From: Harmothoe impar
Lineage: Eukaryota > Annelida > Polychaeta > Phyllodocida > Polynoidae
Reading direction: 5' to 3'
Assembly: GCA_947462335.1 (NCBI GenBank)
Contig: OX381710.1
Span: 63,173,303 to 63,237,302 of the forward strand
DNA length: 64,000 nucleotides
Below are positions 22,988 through 33,404 of this stretch, piece by piece (position 1 is the stretch's first letter; every line of letters starts with the position of its first letter). A model generated the notes under the pieces. It ran no database searches. It saw only the letters and a program-made list of their open reading frames with translations, and was not told the DNA's origin. The position numbers and the translations under genes are program-made.

Positions 22988-24156
22988 GTGATGAAACGAT
23001 GATGATGATGATGCGGCCACGAAGTTGAGGACATCAGGCCATCATCACGATAGGTAGTATGCACCGCCCACCCACTTTGTAATACTATAGTATGAAATTG
23101 TTCCCAATACATCTCTAGACATTTGTCTTGGCTCTGCTAGGTTATGCCTCTAATCCACCCAATTATTAATTAAAATTTTATTCAAAATCCACCCAACCCG
23201 GGAATAGAGATTGGCAGTGCAGGGCGCGCCGATCAAACTAGCCCAAATCGCATTGCCCAAGCCCTTCCCCCCCCCTAACCCCCCCCCCCCAGCTGGTATC
23301 AACATACAGTGCAGGGCGCGTTAGTCGCTATCAGCATCTTTTTGAAGCAAAAGTATTATATTTCATGGAACCCTTTATTGCTTGATACCTAGTAGACCGT
23401 TTGCTTATTGTGTTACATGCTCAGTTACTAACCAGTCCATGTTTATAAATTAACCTGAATATTAATTTGTGTCAGTTAAGCTACAAAAATGATTTTTGTA
23501 ATATGTGGGTTTAAATACCAACATTAATAGACCTTTGCACTTAGCTAGATTATTATGGACTGCATATATATATTAAAAATATAAGCCTGCACATTTGTGT
23601 GCCTATATTGGACATCCACTACACGGACCATATAGAATTACTACGTCATGTTTGCTCTTACGAACTGTGATGAACATTATTATGAGTCAAAGCATGCCTC
23701 GCTCTTGGCTACATCCTGTGTATGTGGAATACACATTAGATTTATTTGCATTTACATGTACCTAACACACTAATAGACCAAAGAAATCACCAATGAACTG
23801 CTTCAATACTGGTCTTTACTGTGTAATCCCGAAGGGTCGCTAATATAGTAACCTGGAGGGTGCAACACGACTGTTACTAACCCGACTCTCTACTAATTAT
23901 TTAATAACATGCCAGTACCATTATAAGCTTGTTACTGGTATCATATACACAGAGCCATTAGGCTCATTATATTCTACTCTAACGTTATACTCAACGGAAA
24001 TAGTTGCTTGGGTAGCATTTTATTGCACATGCCCTTGCACAAGTGCTATACTTTACATTTTGGAATCAAACTTTAAATTATATGAAGGTTTCTGGTCAAA
24101 CATGCTGTTGAAACAGGGGGGGGTGCTCTCTCTTAGGAAATTTATACACACTTTTA
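22510..24156 (+). other. ORF2-ORF3 spacer
   Basis: A 1.65 kb non-coding spacer inside the LINE. It holds the GAT-repeat duplication (22527-23030), two more GTGCAGGGCGCG copies (23217-23228 and 23309-23320), poly-C runs (23267-23290) and an AT-rich stretch before ORF3. A minus-strand frame at 22852-23112 (His/Ile-rich) is only the GAT repeat read backwards. Confidence 0.7.
22527..23030. repeat. Tandem duplication, each unit ending in a (GAT)n tract
   Basis: The segment from 22527 (gcccacacaggtgaaaaacc, tccggagtg, ctctacatagc) recurs from about 22800 with a period of about 270 bases. Each unit ends in a GAT microsatellite (about 22637-22695 and 22921-23015). A third partial start, caccgcccaccc, is near 23062. 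Confidence 0.8.
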
Positions 24157-27015
24157 ATGTCCCATGATCTTAACTTTGATAGGCAGAGAGGCTTACATCT
24201 AGTTAACTATAATATACGTACACTACCAGGTAAAATTGATGATGCTAGAATAATGTTTGAAAATTCTCAGGCCGATTGCATTGGCCTTACTGAGAGTTGG
24301 CTAACTAGCATGCATAAAGATGATACCTTTGTACTAGAAGGGTATAATTTTTGCAGGCTGGATAGAGATCTTACCCTACCAGGAGCTAAGACATGTGGGG
24401 GTGGCGTAGTTACATACATAGCAAACGATGTCTCATATGTTGAACAAAGAGATAAAAATATATGCAATATTGATATGGAAGTGCAATATATAATCCTGAA
24501 TAAGGGCAATGGCAAGACTATTCACCTGTTCAATATTTACAGGCCTCCTGATGGCAATATTGATATCTTTTTCACTAAACTAACCTTATTACTAACAACC
24601 CTAACTAGGACCCCAGGCAAAGAGATTTTCATGCTAGGCGACTTTAACATTAATGTTAAGAAAAAATATGGAGATCATGATAGATTAAAAAACTTTATGA
24701 CTACATTTGCATTAAGCCAATTAATCAAACAATTTACTCACAAAAATCCACAGGGAGAAAATACCTTAATTGACCTAATACTAACCAACTCGTCTCAAAT
24801 TACTTCTTCTGGTGTCTCACACATCACCGTCACAGACCATTATCCCATATTTGTAACAAGGAATTTCACCCCTGAGGTCAAAACACCAATCACATTCACA
24901 GGACGCTCCTATAAGAATTATATTCCTGATAATTATACAACTGGGCTTAAAAATATTAATTGGAATACATTCTGGGATGCGCCTGATCCTAATATTGCAT
25001 GGAATATTTTATTGGACAAGATCCATTTTCTACTTGACTTCACCTGCCCCATCAAAACTTTTAAATGTACACAGAAAAAGAAGGAATGGGTTACTAACGA
25101 TTTACTAACACTCTTTAGGGATAGGGATGATGCTATGAAGAAATATAGACGTACACAAAATGATGATGATCATAACATTGCGACATTTTTGAGAAACCTG
25201 GCTAATGAAGAAAAAAGACTTGCACGTAATAGATTTAATAAGCAACAATTTGTAAAATTTCATAATAAACCCAAAGAATATTGGAAATCTATTAATAATC
25301 TTATGAACCCAAAGAATAGATCCCCAGTCTACTCCCTGCAAGACAAAAGCAATAATACCCATATTAGATCTGAAGAAACTGCTTATTTTATAAATAAATA
25401 TTTTGCAACAATAGGAGATCGATTGGCACAAAATTTAACCTTACCTTATCATAGTAATATCCCTCCACTTCCACCCCAATTTAGTTTTCAGGAATGTGAA
25501 GTCGAACTAGCAATCAAATTAGTAAGGAAAATTAATGTAAACAAATCTTCTGGTATTCCAAATATTTCTTCTCAAATATTCAAAGACACTTTTATTACTC
25601 TACCATACCATCTCCTTCACCTAATAAACCTAGTCATAAGAACCTCAGTTTTCCCCCATGCTTGGAAAGAAGCTATTGTGACCCCCCTACCTAAGGGTGG
25701 GGACAGGTCTGATGTTAATAATTTAAGACCGATCTCCATATTGCCTCTGCCAGCTAAGATAATGGAAAAGGTTCTCCATAAACAATTACTAACTTACCTA
25801 ATTAATAATAATATCCTATATGAAAATCAGGACGGCTTCAGACCACAAAGGTCAACTTTTCACAGCATAGAAAAATTAACTAATAACATATTTGAATCAC
25901 TTAACATTCAACAATGCACTACAGCTATATTTCTCGATTTTTCCAAAGCCTTTGATACTTTAAACCACACCATTTTAAAATTAAAATTATCTGATTTAGG
26001 CCTTACTAACACTGCTACCTCACTAATTGAAAATTACCTAACAGATAGAAGACAACGCACTAAAGCTAATGGCATCCTTTCAGACTACCATAATATTACC
26101 TGCGGGGTCCCTCAGGGCTCCGTACTAGGCCCATTACTATTTTTAACCTATATTAACGACATGCACTCATCTTTAATTAACCTCAAATGTCAGCACTATG
26201 CTGATGACACAGTGATATATCTAGCTCATGCACCCGAGACTAATATAACTAATAAAATTAACAATGACCTTGCTCATATTGCCAATTGGTGTAATGCAAA
26301 CAAGCTATCCTTAAACAGTAAAAAGACCAAATATATGGTTTTTGCAAATAAAGCACTAAGGAGACGCCTAACTAAACCCTTACTAAAAATTGGACAGGAT
26401 AATATTGCCTATGCCCCCTCATACAGTTATCTGGGTATTACTCTCGACCCCATGTTAAATTTTAATCATCACATACCCACATTAGTTCACAGTGTTCGGC
26501 ACAAAGTATTTATGTTTAATTATGTTAAATATGACTTACCACAAAATGCAGCTGTTAAGGTAGCAAAAACCATGGTGGTACCTATTATTGATTATTGCGA
26601 TGTATTTTATGATGTTGCCTCTAAGACAAGCCTTGAAAATGTACAGAAATTGGTTAATAGATGCCTCAGAATAGCCTACAGGAGAACAGGAATCCTAAAC
26701 ACTGCAGCTCTTCACAGGAAAGCCAAATTGAATAAACTAAAGGATAGAAGACGTATGCACATATTGGATTTAGCCTTTTCAAAATCATTAATTCCTGAAG
26801 AATTACATATAATTAATGTGGCCACTAGAAGAAGGGATCAGAGGTTACTTTTCCAAAAAAGAGCCAAAAATCCTGCATATGTTCGGTCTCTGAGGTATAG
26901 ATTGGCAGGGGCGTGGAATGCCCTTACTGTGGAAGAAAGATCTGTGAGAGAGAGCTCCAAATTTACCTCCTGGAACAAGAAAACCCATAGGGAATTGATT
27001 GACACTTATGTTTAG
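24157..27015 (+). CDS. LINE ORF3: AP-endonuclease and reverse transcriptase
   Basis: 952 residues from the ATG at 24157, no stops. N-terminal endonuclease/exonuclease/phosphatase-type domain (about 13-235): NYNIR (17-21), TESW with Glu46, GDFNIN (161-166, Asp162/Asn164) and TDH (226-228). It would nick target DNA. Reverse transcriptase (about 505-765): LRPISILP, GFRPQRST, FLDFSKAFD with Asp594, GVPQGSVLGP (650-659), and catalytic YADD (681-684). The C-terminal ~190 residues (RCLRIAYRR..., then LRYRLAGAWNAL) are typical of CR1-group ORFs. No RNase H domain follows. All catalytic residues I can place are intact, so the enzyme could be active. It works with the ORF1 protein in target-primed reverse transcription (established for LINEs). 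Confidence 0.95.
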   Translation: MSHDLNFDRQRGLHLVNYNIRTLPGKIDDARIMFENSQADCIGLTESWLTSMHKDDTFVLEGYNFCRLDRDLTLPGAKTCGGGVVTYIANDVSYVEQRDKNICNIDMEVQYIILNKGNGKTIHLFNIYRPPDGNIDIFFTKLTLLLTTLTRTPGKEIFMLGDFNINVKKKYGDHDRLKNFMTTFALSQLIKQFTHKNPQGENTLIDLILTNSSQITSSGVSHITVTDHYPIFVTRNFTPEVKTPITFTGRSYKNYIPDNYTTGLKNINWNTFWDAPDPNIAWNILLDKIHFLLDFTCPIKTFKCTQKKKEWVTNDLLTLFRDRDDAMKKYRRTQNDDDHNIATFLRNLANEEKRLARNRFNKQQFVKFHNKPKEYWKSINNLMNPKNRSPVYSLQDKSNNTHIRSEETAYFINKYFATIGDRLAQNLTLPYHSNIPPLPPQFSFQECEVELAIKLVRKINVNKSSGIPNISSQIFKDTFITLPYHLLHLINLVIRTSVFPHAWKEAIVTPLPKGGDRSDVNNLRPISILPLPAKIMEKVLHKQLLTYLINNNILYENQDGFRPQRSTFHSIEKLTNNIFESLNIQQCTTAIFLDFSKAFDTLNHTILKLKLSDLGLTNTATSLIENYLTDRRQRTKANGILSDYHNITCGVPQGSVLGPLLFLTYINDMHSSLINLKCQHYADDTVIYLAHAPETNITNKINNDLAHIANWCNANKLSLNSKKTKYMVFANKALRRRLTKPLLKIGQDNIAYAPSYSYLGITLDPMLNFNHHIPTLVHSVRHKVFMFNYVKYDLPQNAAVKVAKTMVVPIIDYCDVFYDVASKTSLENVQKLVNRCLRIAYRRTGILNTAALHRKAKLNKLKDRRRMHILDLAFSKSLIPEELHIINVATRRRDQRLLFQKRAKNPAYVRSLRYRLAGAWNALTVEERSVRESSKFTSWNKKTHRELIDTYV

Positions 27016-27390
27016 ATTACATGTTTGATATAATCTGGACACTTGTGTGTTTATGTTTTCACCAGAAACCTTAACTGACCATATGACTACAGTTAAATGA
27101 CTGACCATCATTTAACTTGGACATCACCATCTGTCCCAAAAAAATGGAAATAACATCCTCCATGTGGTAATAACATCACCACCTCCACAACATTGCATAT
27201 ACTAACATCTAGCACTATTATACTAAGTCATGGCTCTAAGCCTATGCCTCCTTTATATTTCTCTCTTATTACATACCATTGTCCTATTGTACTCAGTCTG
27301 ATTCTGTTCAATCGACTGGATCTAGAAGAATACAGGTCTTTGACCTATCTTTATTCAGTATAAATAAAGGAATTTCAATCAATCAATCAA
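27016..27390 (+). terminator. LINE 3' UTR, polyadenylation signal and (TCAA)n tail
   Basis: A short 3' UTR ends ...taaataaaggaatttcaatc followed by AATC repeats. AATAAA is at 27363-27368. The tail of about four tetranucleotide units (27374-27390) is the kind of short 3' repeat used by CR1/L2-like LINEs instead of poly(A). Confidence 0.75.
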
Positions 27391-27444
27391 ACATACATGT
27401 TCAAGTCAACGATGAAACTCCATTTTATACAAATGACACATTAA

Positions 27445-28337
27445 GGTGGGTCGCTACCTCTTAAATATGGACACACTGCGCAGGTATCTGCGCATATAGC
27501 TTAAATGGCTCAGAATAAGCAGATATTTAATCACTGGGTACATATATATGCTGACAATGCAATATCCAAAAATTAGACAATTTTGAGAAAAATTGAGCTT
27601 TATATTGGACTTTGAATATTTGATATATTTGTAGCCGATAATATTTGCTATTTTTGACATATTCTAAAGAATTGAATTATTAATCAATAAATCATTTTCT
27701 AGATTGATATAAATGCCATTACTTTGCTTGAAGTAACTAAGGGTATGAAGTACAACCATTTTATACCCTGATTCTTGCCATTTTACCCAACATTCTAGGC
27801 ATTAAATATAAGATTTAGACCATTTTTGCACTATTTTTTAACTTCAAAGGCCAAAAAACCTAACAATATGCCCGGGACCCCCTATCAAAAGCACTTTTAT
27901 ATGTTAGCAAATAGTCCCAACTATGTTTTGAGAGAGTTAAAAAAAATTCTGTTTACTTTGAATACTATTTTTAGCTAATAAAGCTACAAAATAATGATTT
28001 TTTCCCCCCTATTCTTTCCGGAAACATCATATTTTTACCCAGAATGCCATTGCATACAACTGTAAAATTATTTTTGCAGTAAAGTGGAACATATAGGCGT
28101 TTCACATGTGAAGTTTTACATCTCTGTGCATAATTGTTGATATGAGAAAAAATCAAAGAAGTTTTTTTTTTTTTTGTGAAAAATGAAAATACTTAAATTT
28201 TTCAAAATTCTGTAATTTAAAAAGTAGCTCGGGACCCCCCATTTTTCTTTTCATTTTCCGATTCTATATGATCTAGCCTGCATGTAGGAAAAAATAGAGA
28301 GATTCTGTTAACTTTGATCAAAGGGTAGCGACCCACC
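27445..28337. mobile_element. TTAA-flanked TIR element, 893 bases, non-coding
   Basis: TTAA (27441-27444) followed by GGTGGGTCGCTACC, and at the other end the exact inverse GGTAGCGACCCACC followed by TTAA (28338-28341). The interior is AT-rich with no transposase frame. Two inner segments share 'cgggacccccyat' (near 27872 and 28229). A TTAA duplication suits piggyBac-like or Sola3-like elements, but the end sequence does not settle which. It lies 54 bases after the LINE tail. Confidence 0.75.
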
Positions 28338-28341
28338 TTAA

Positions 28342-29185
28342 AGCCACTTCACAATTCTAATTATTACAAGCGATAATTTCACAGGATGGAAATAGGCCGT
28401 ATCATATTTTATGTGGGTGTGTCTAATTTTATGGCTATGGTAATGAATGCTTCCATGATAATCTGTCGCCGTGGCAATCTGTTGCCTGTTATATCATCCT
28501 CCACCCGTCACTTCCTCTGTATGTACCTCCTAACTTGCTTCCCTCACCTCCTCCCTGTCGTCCCCTTCCACAATCATTTCAGAAGAGTGCATGGATGTCT
28601 TAGTGTTAACATTTAATTTCATTCATTTTCCATTCTTTGATTTTAATACAAGATGGGGAAAAAGGTAGTCAACGCGTGATGTGGACCGGGAGCCAAAGAG
28701 CCTCCGGAGGGTGATAGCATGGCCTCCTCTTACACATGCTCGAGGAGATGCAGAAATGAAGAGGAGGCAGAGGAAGGAGGGAAAAGGTACCGGACAACAT
28801 GCACGATGGTGGTGTTGTCACGGACGCTTATCACCTATATATTTATTATGGGGGCTAAAAAGTAGCACAAAACCTACATGTTACACTGAGGATGGGGTGG
28901 TGTGGTAGAAGAGGTGGTGCCTTTCCTCCCTGAGCTGCCTGGAGAAGATCTGTAGAGGCACCTAGAGGGAGAGTATGGGAGCAGGAGAGACAGGGGGTAG
29001 GAGGGGGGTGGGGTTAGTTCATACATTTCCTCTTCCACATTCGAGGTTCATGGAGGTTTACAAATTGTCAAAATGAATTGCATAACATTACAAACAATGC
29101 AGGGGGTTAGCTGTAGGGGCTCACTCCTCGTGTGTCTATGGCAAGGCCGAGATGTGGCTAGAAGCAGTAGGGGAAGAGGAGAGGA
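28342..29185. other. No gene seen; contains one copy of a dispersed repeat
   Basis: 28798-28940 resembles 31770-31912 (shared ttgtcacggaygct, aagtagcac, ggtggt, gaggtggtg/gaggtgatg, ccctccmtgagctgc). The 75-codon frame at 28681-28908 has no family features. Confidence 0.4.
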
Positions 29186-29252
29186 ACCATGACGTAATGG
29201 TTAGCATTCTGAACCCTCAGACGAGCGATACTAATTCGATTCCCATTAGATA
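29186..29252 (+). repeat. Possible tRNA-derived SINE head
   Basis: gacgtaatggttagcattct resembles a tRNA D-arm/A box, and ctaattcgattcccattag resembles a T-arm/B box (GTTCGATTCCC), about 37 bases later. The acceptor stem and CCA end are not evident. That fits a degenerate tRNA-derived SINE rather than a functional tRNA. Confidence 0.4.
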
Positions 29253-29547
29253 CATATTCCGCGACCCCCACAATATGATTGGATGTAATCGACATGATGT
29301 GAATGCATATAGCAACATCATATATACTGGTATGTATAAGTCTATATATGATTATGATGACATCTATCTTCAAACTTTATCATAATTACATATGACTCAA
29401 TAACTACTGATATATCATATTAATCCTGTTTCTTGCCTAGGTTTTGGAAGAGCATGTTATTTCTTTTTTACTGAATGAAAATGAGGCTCTTCATAGTGAA
29501 ATGGAGGACCATTGAGAAAGACATTTGTACATACAAAAATATGTTTT

Positions 29548-29778
29548 GGAGGCTCATTCAGAACGACTGACGTGGTCGTAGGCAAATGGTGACGTGACAA
29601 ATCCTGTTTTACGACCAATAGTAAAATCTATTTCACAAGATTTCCTATACAAATATATAGAAAATTAATGTAGATAGCACATTCTGCCAGCTACAAATAC
29701 CCTCGTCAATTGCAAATATTGCAATATTGACGGAAATTGCAATATGACGACTGACGAGTCTGTTCTGAAAGAGCCTCC
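29548..29778. mobile_element. MITE-like element with GGAGGCTCATTCAGAAC ends
   Basis: Left end ggaggctcattcagaacgac; right end gttctgaaagagcctcc is its inverted copy, and an inner cgactgacg/cgactgacg pair extends the similarity. 231 bases, non-coding. The end motif CTCATTCAGAACGACTG is shared with the hairpin at 31633-31724. Confidence 0.65.
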
Positions 29779-31632
29779 AGGCCACCTAAGCTTATGTCTG
29801 CCGTGCTGTGGTAACCTATCAGACACTGCCTGTGGCTACCTTTACTTCAATATATCAAATGTCACGTCCGACAACCAGGACACACCCATGTAGTCATCTT
29901 CATATTTCCATACCCCTCTTGTATTTCTAATAATCACCGAGTTTGTCTCTCTGGGTATCTATCGTCGCTCAGTGATTTTCATTGGTACAAAACTGACTCA
30001 AATTCTTCCCAGTAAATGTTTTCAAGCGCTTGAGTGATCTCCAATTTTGCCGTTATCTTTCCATAAGCGGATGAACAAGACGTTTTGTTAGTATTTCCCT
30101 CCCATTCATTTTAATACATCCTGTAAGGTATTCTACCTGAGACAAAAATCAAACATAACCACGCCGTCTTATATAACCTACGTATCTCTCTCTGTTTCTT
30201 TATTGCTCTCTCTCTCTCAAAAATGTCAACCCTTTTTGACAAAATTGCCTGCACTATGCATTACAGGGGTCGGCCGCAGATAATTTTAACCCTCCTGGGT
30301 TTGGGGACCCCTCTCACGCAGGGAGGGGAGGGGCAGAAAACATGTTGGCACTCCCTAAGAATACGTCAACGGTTCTTTACATTCGGTTTCAATTATCTTT
30401 GATTTCTTTAATTTTAATACAACTTGATACGTGATGCAGACTTGGGTTCCGGGATCTCTAATGACCTCTCCTGATAATTGCTTAAGGAGATGTGAAACGA
30501 GAAGGGGGAAGAAGAACAAACTTGTAAGAAATGAATACAAAACTACGTTCGGCATGCATGATGCTCATTGGTGCGAACTCTCGACCAGTGTCTGGACTGC
30601 ACATCTCGCATGTTCTTTTTTATTTTTTTATTTTTATTATAATATTCATTACCTTGCAAAGGAGATGTTCTTCATTTAAACATTCTTATAACACACACCT
30701 CCCATAGTAGGGTGTTCCATTGAAAATGGATTAGTGTGTCTATAATTGATGTCTATAGCCAAGCTGCTAGTGAAAATATATACTAATTTATTGCACAAAT
30801 CAGAATAAGGATAACTTTAATGGAAAATGCTTGACAACCGTTGAAAGTTGGAAAAGTCGCTGATATTTCACCGCTGCTGGTCTATACATAGCCTATGACC
30901 CAGGTGGCACCTATGGAGTAGAGCCCTACTGCTGCATGTAGCATAGGGCCTGCTTGCAGCCACACACTATAAAACAGGGAAATGCATGAACTTCACCTAG
31001 CTTTAATTCAATAAATATATGTATTATCCATTGAATTATTTTACGAATATAATAAACAATACAATGCTATTTGGTAGTGATGTCTCTATTTTGGGTGCTA
31101 TGTGGATGTAATCACATTACCATAGCATTCACTAGTCTCAAATTCCGAGGTGTGAAAAAATTTGATTGATTTTATAGTTTTAGCTTACTTTTAAATGTTT
31201 GAAGTCTCTAGTTCCTACTGTACCCTTTTCGAAAAATCAATTTATCATTGTTAAATCTCAATTTATATGTTATTTCTTGTCATAATTACCAAACTACTTA
31301 CACCACAAAAAGTGTACAGTATCTGAGATGTGGCCCAATATGTATAGAATATCATGATACTTTGTATTCTTTTGGGAAATACATAGATACCTGCGGATAT
31401 GCCATAGACTGAGGTGATATATTACTCCCCTACTGCAGATACAGGTGCCATGGGCGGCCTACTCACCCAGTGCTACCCTGTGGGGAGCCCCTGGGCGCCG
31501 TGGATGTAACACCCTACTCTTGGAATACTAGTATACAAATTGTGCTATTCAAGGCCCGAACCCCTTCCCATAATAATAAGAAGGTGTAAACACCGTTGGG
31601 TGGATATGCCAGGTGTGTATTTAAGGAATATG
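29779..31632. other. No gene seen
   Basis: Short CT-rich tract at 30185-30220, otherwise unremarkable AT-rich sequence. No gene or mobile element is supported. Confidence 0.3.
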
Positions 31633-31724
31633 CCAGGGTTCTCATTCAGAACGACTGCGAGAGCTGGCGCCAAAATATTTGACGGCCCGGCAGATAGGGC
31701 AGTCGTTCTGAATGAGACCCCTGG
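31633..31724. mobile_element. Palindromic mini-element (TCTCATTCAGAACGACTG arms)
   Basis: ccagggttctcattcagaac at the left pairs with gttctgaatgagacccctgg at the right. The arms of about 26 bases enclose only ~45 bases. As RNA or single-stranded DNA it would form a strong hairpin. The arm sequence is shared with the ends of the element at 29548-29778. Confidence 0.65.
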
Positions 31725-31769
31725 TGTGTAAACATCCAAGCACTGGCCGAGAGTCGGCCCTTCTTGCAT

Positions 31770-31912
31770 GCATGGCGGTTGTCTTGTCACGGATGCTGCA
31801 CATAGTTTATATAATTCATTCAACTATTTGAAAAATGAAGAGTAGCACACAACACAATTGAAGCTGGCTGGGGGTGGTTTACACGAGGTGATGTCTTCCC
31901 TCCATAAGCTGC
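31770..31912. repeat. Dispersed repeat, partner of 28798-28940
   Basis: Diverged copy in the same orientation as 28798-28940, recognisable from ttgtcacggatgctgcac, gaagagtagcacacaac and tccctccataagctgc. The family is unknown. Confidence 0.5.
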
Positions 31913-31950
31913 AATTACATGTCTAGAGTATACCTAGATATATGCATCTA

Positions 31951-32281
31951 CACAGAAAATCTAAATGCCCGGGCCCTTTGTCTGAAGTGGCTATCCCAGG
32001 TTAGTCAAAGGGACATTGGTCAGGCATGACCAAGTGATGTTCAAAAATGACTGAAGCATAACAACATATGAGTAATGCCTTACTCAAAAGGACTTTGCCT
32101 AAAAGTAAAACTCAGTGAGATGGAGAAGACTAATAGACTAAGGTGAGTTGGTCAGTACTGACCAACCTGACAATATTATCTAACATATAGGTTACTCATA
32201 TAGGGAGCTTAAAAATGACTAACTTAGTTAGGCTATAGTGACTGAGAGATTGGTCGTATGAGGAGCCAAAGAATATCTGTG
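31951..32281. mobile_element. TA-flanked MITE family T, copy 1
   Basis: TA | CACAGAAAATCTAAAT at the left, GGAGCCAAAGAATATCTGTG | TA at the right. The ends are inverted repeats and the flanking TA suits Tc1/mariner-type insertion. The interior carries the family text 'ggctatcccaggttagtcaaag', 'caggcatgaccaag' and 'ggtcagtactgacca'. 331 bases, non-coding. Confidence 0.7.
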
Positions 32282-32805
32282 TAGAGTCTGTGTGTAGGAA
32301 GGGGAGTTGGGATGGGGAGGTTAATACATGCCGACTCACGTCCCTGCATGTTTTCTGACCAACCACAGGTATCCGCACGTGAGTATTGTGTCTGTGGTGC
32401 ATCCTACAAAATACCCCAGTCACTAACTAGAGTCTATGTCTAGCTGGTGATCTACTGCCGTGAATTTGCTTCAATCGCACTGCGCGTTGCTCTCATGCAA
32501 CGGCGGAAAGAGCATACGGAAAGAGCATTCCAGCCGTGGATCTCCAGCTGTGAGCAACTGCGATAATGGCTTGCGAGTGCACTTGCAGAAATCTGAATGT
32601 CGATAAGTGTTCTCGCAAATATCTCGGCAGTGGATCAGCCCCTTTTGTCAGCTTTGCCACATATTACGGTATAGTTATTGGGCACTACATATTCATATAA
32701 GGGCAACTCCAGGCTACACTGGGCTCGACCACAATAGGCACATATAGCCTCTGAGGGGGAGGCTTCAGATTCCCTATGCCTCACCTCTCTGACTGAAGTC
32801 AAGTA
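32282..32805. other. No gene seen
   Basis: Between two TA-flanked MITEs. No open frame or repeat is recognised. Confidence 0.3.
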
Positions 32806-33038
32806 CACTGATAGTCTAAATCTATGCTCCAGGCCTTAGTCTGTAGTGGCTATCCCAGGTTAGTCAAAGGAATATTGGTCTGAATGACGAACTGATATTC
32901 AAAAATAAATAATTCATAGGAATGACTTAGGCGGTTTGACTACTACTGATTATACCTGATTAACTAACCATGGTTGGTCGTATAGGGAGTCAAAAGTTGA
33001 CTAACCTGGTTCGTCGCTATTGACTGTTGCTATCTGTG
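32806..33038. mobile_element. TA-flanked MITE family T, copy 2
   Basis: TA | CACTGATAGTCTAAAT start, interior ggctatcccaggttagtcaaagg as in copy 1, end gctatctgtg | TA. Shorter (233 bases) and diverged in the right half. Confidence 0.6.
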
Positions 33039-33404
33039 TATCCAGACAAATACTACAATTATTCTGTATTAATATGCTGTCCATACATGAAACAAACATA
33101 GCCCACAGTAACTAATATATGTATGGCATCTGTGTGATATTGCACTGTCTGGGTAATCAGGAAAATAGCAATTTAAGTTTACGTTTAATTTATTGCACAA
33201 CCACTCCACTTAGAACTAAAGGTCAATGATGACAAGTGAATGTTATATGGATGACTTGTTTAACTTTCTGATGATCATGTACAAAGCGCAGTATACACCC
33301 TCATACAGATTACCTTTGCTTACCAAGGTGATGATACATCTATAACCTGAGGGCTGATCCATTCAATATTCAAAACCGAAATTGAATTGAAATTAAAGTG
33401 GTCT

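Larger units (their letters stand above)
19342..27390 (+). mobile_element. CR1/L2-like non-LTR retrotransposon with three ORFs
   Basis: Three long intact frames lie in one orientation: an RNA-binding-type ORF1 with NADAR domain (19342-21186), an SGNH esterase ORF2 (21838-22509), and an endonuclease-reverse transcriptase ORF3 (24157-27015). They are followed by AATAAA (27363-27368) and a TCAA-repeat tail (27374-27390). An AP-type endonuclease, no RNase H after the RT, an esterase domain and a short-repeat tail together suit the CR1/L2 group. A shared motif, GTGCAGGGCGCG, occurs twice on each side of ORF2, which argues that the frames belong to one element. The start given is the first ORF1 codon, and the real 5' end is not visible. 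No inactivating stop is seen in any ORF, so the copy is young. Confidence 0.88.

Noticed and set aside
22852..23112. His/Ile-rich minus-strand frame
   Set aside because: Antisense reading of the GAT microsatellite in the LINE spacer.
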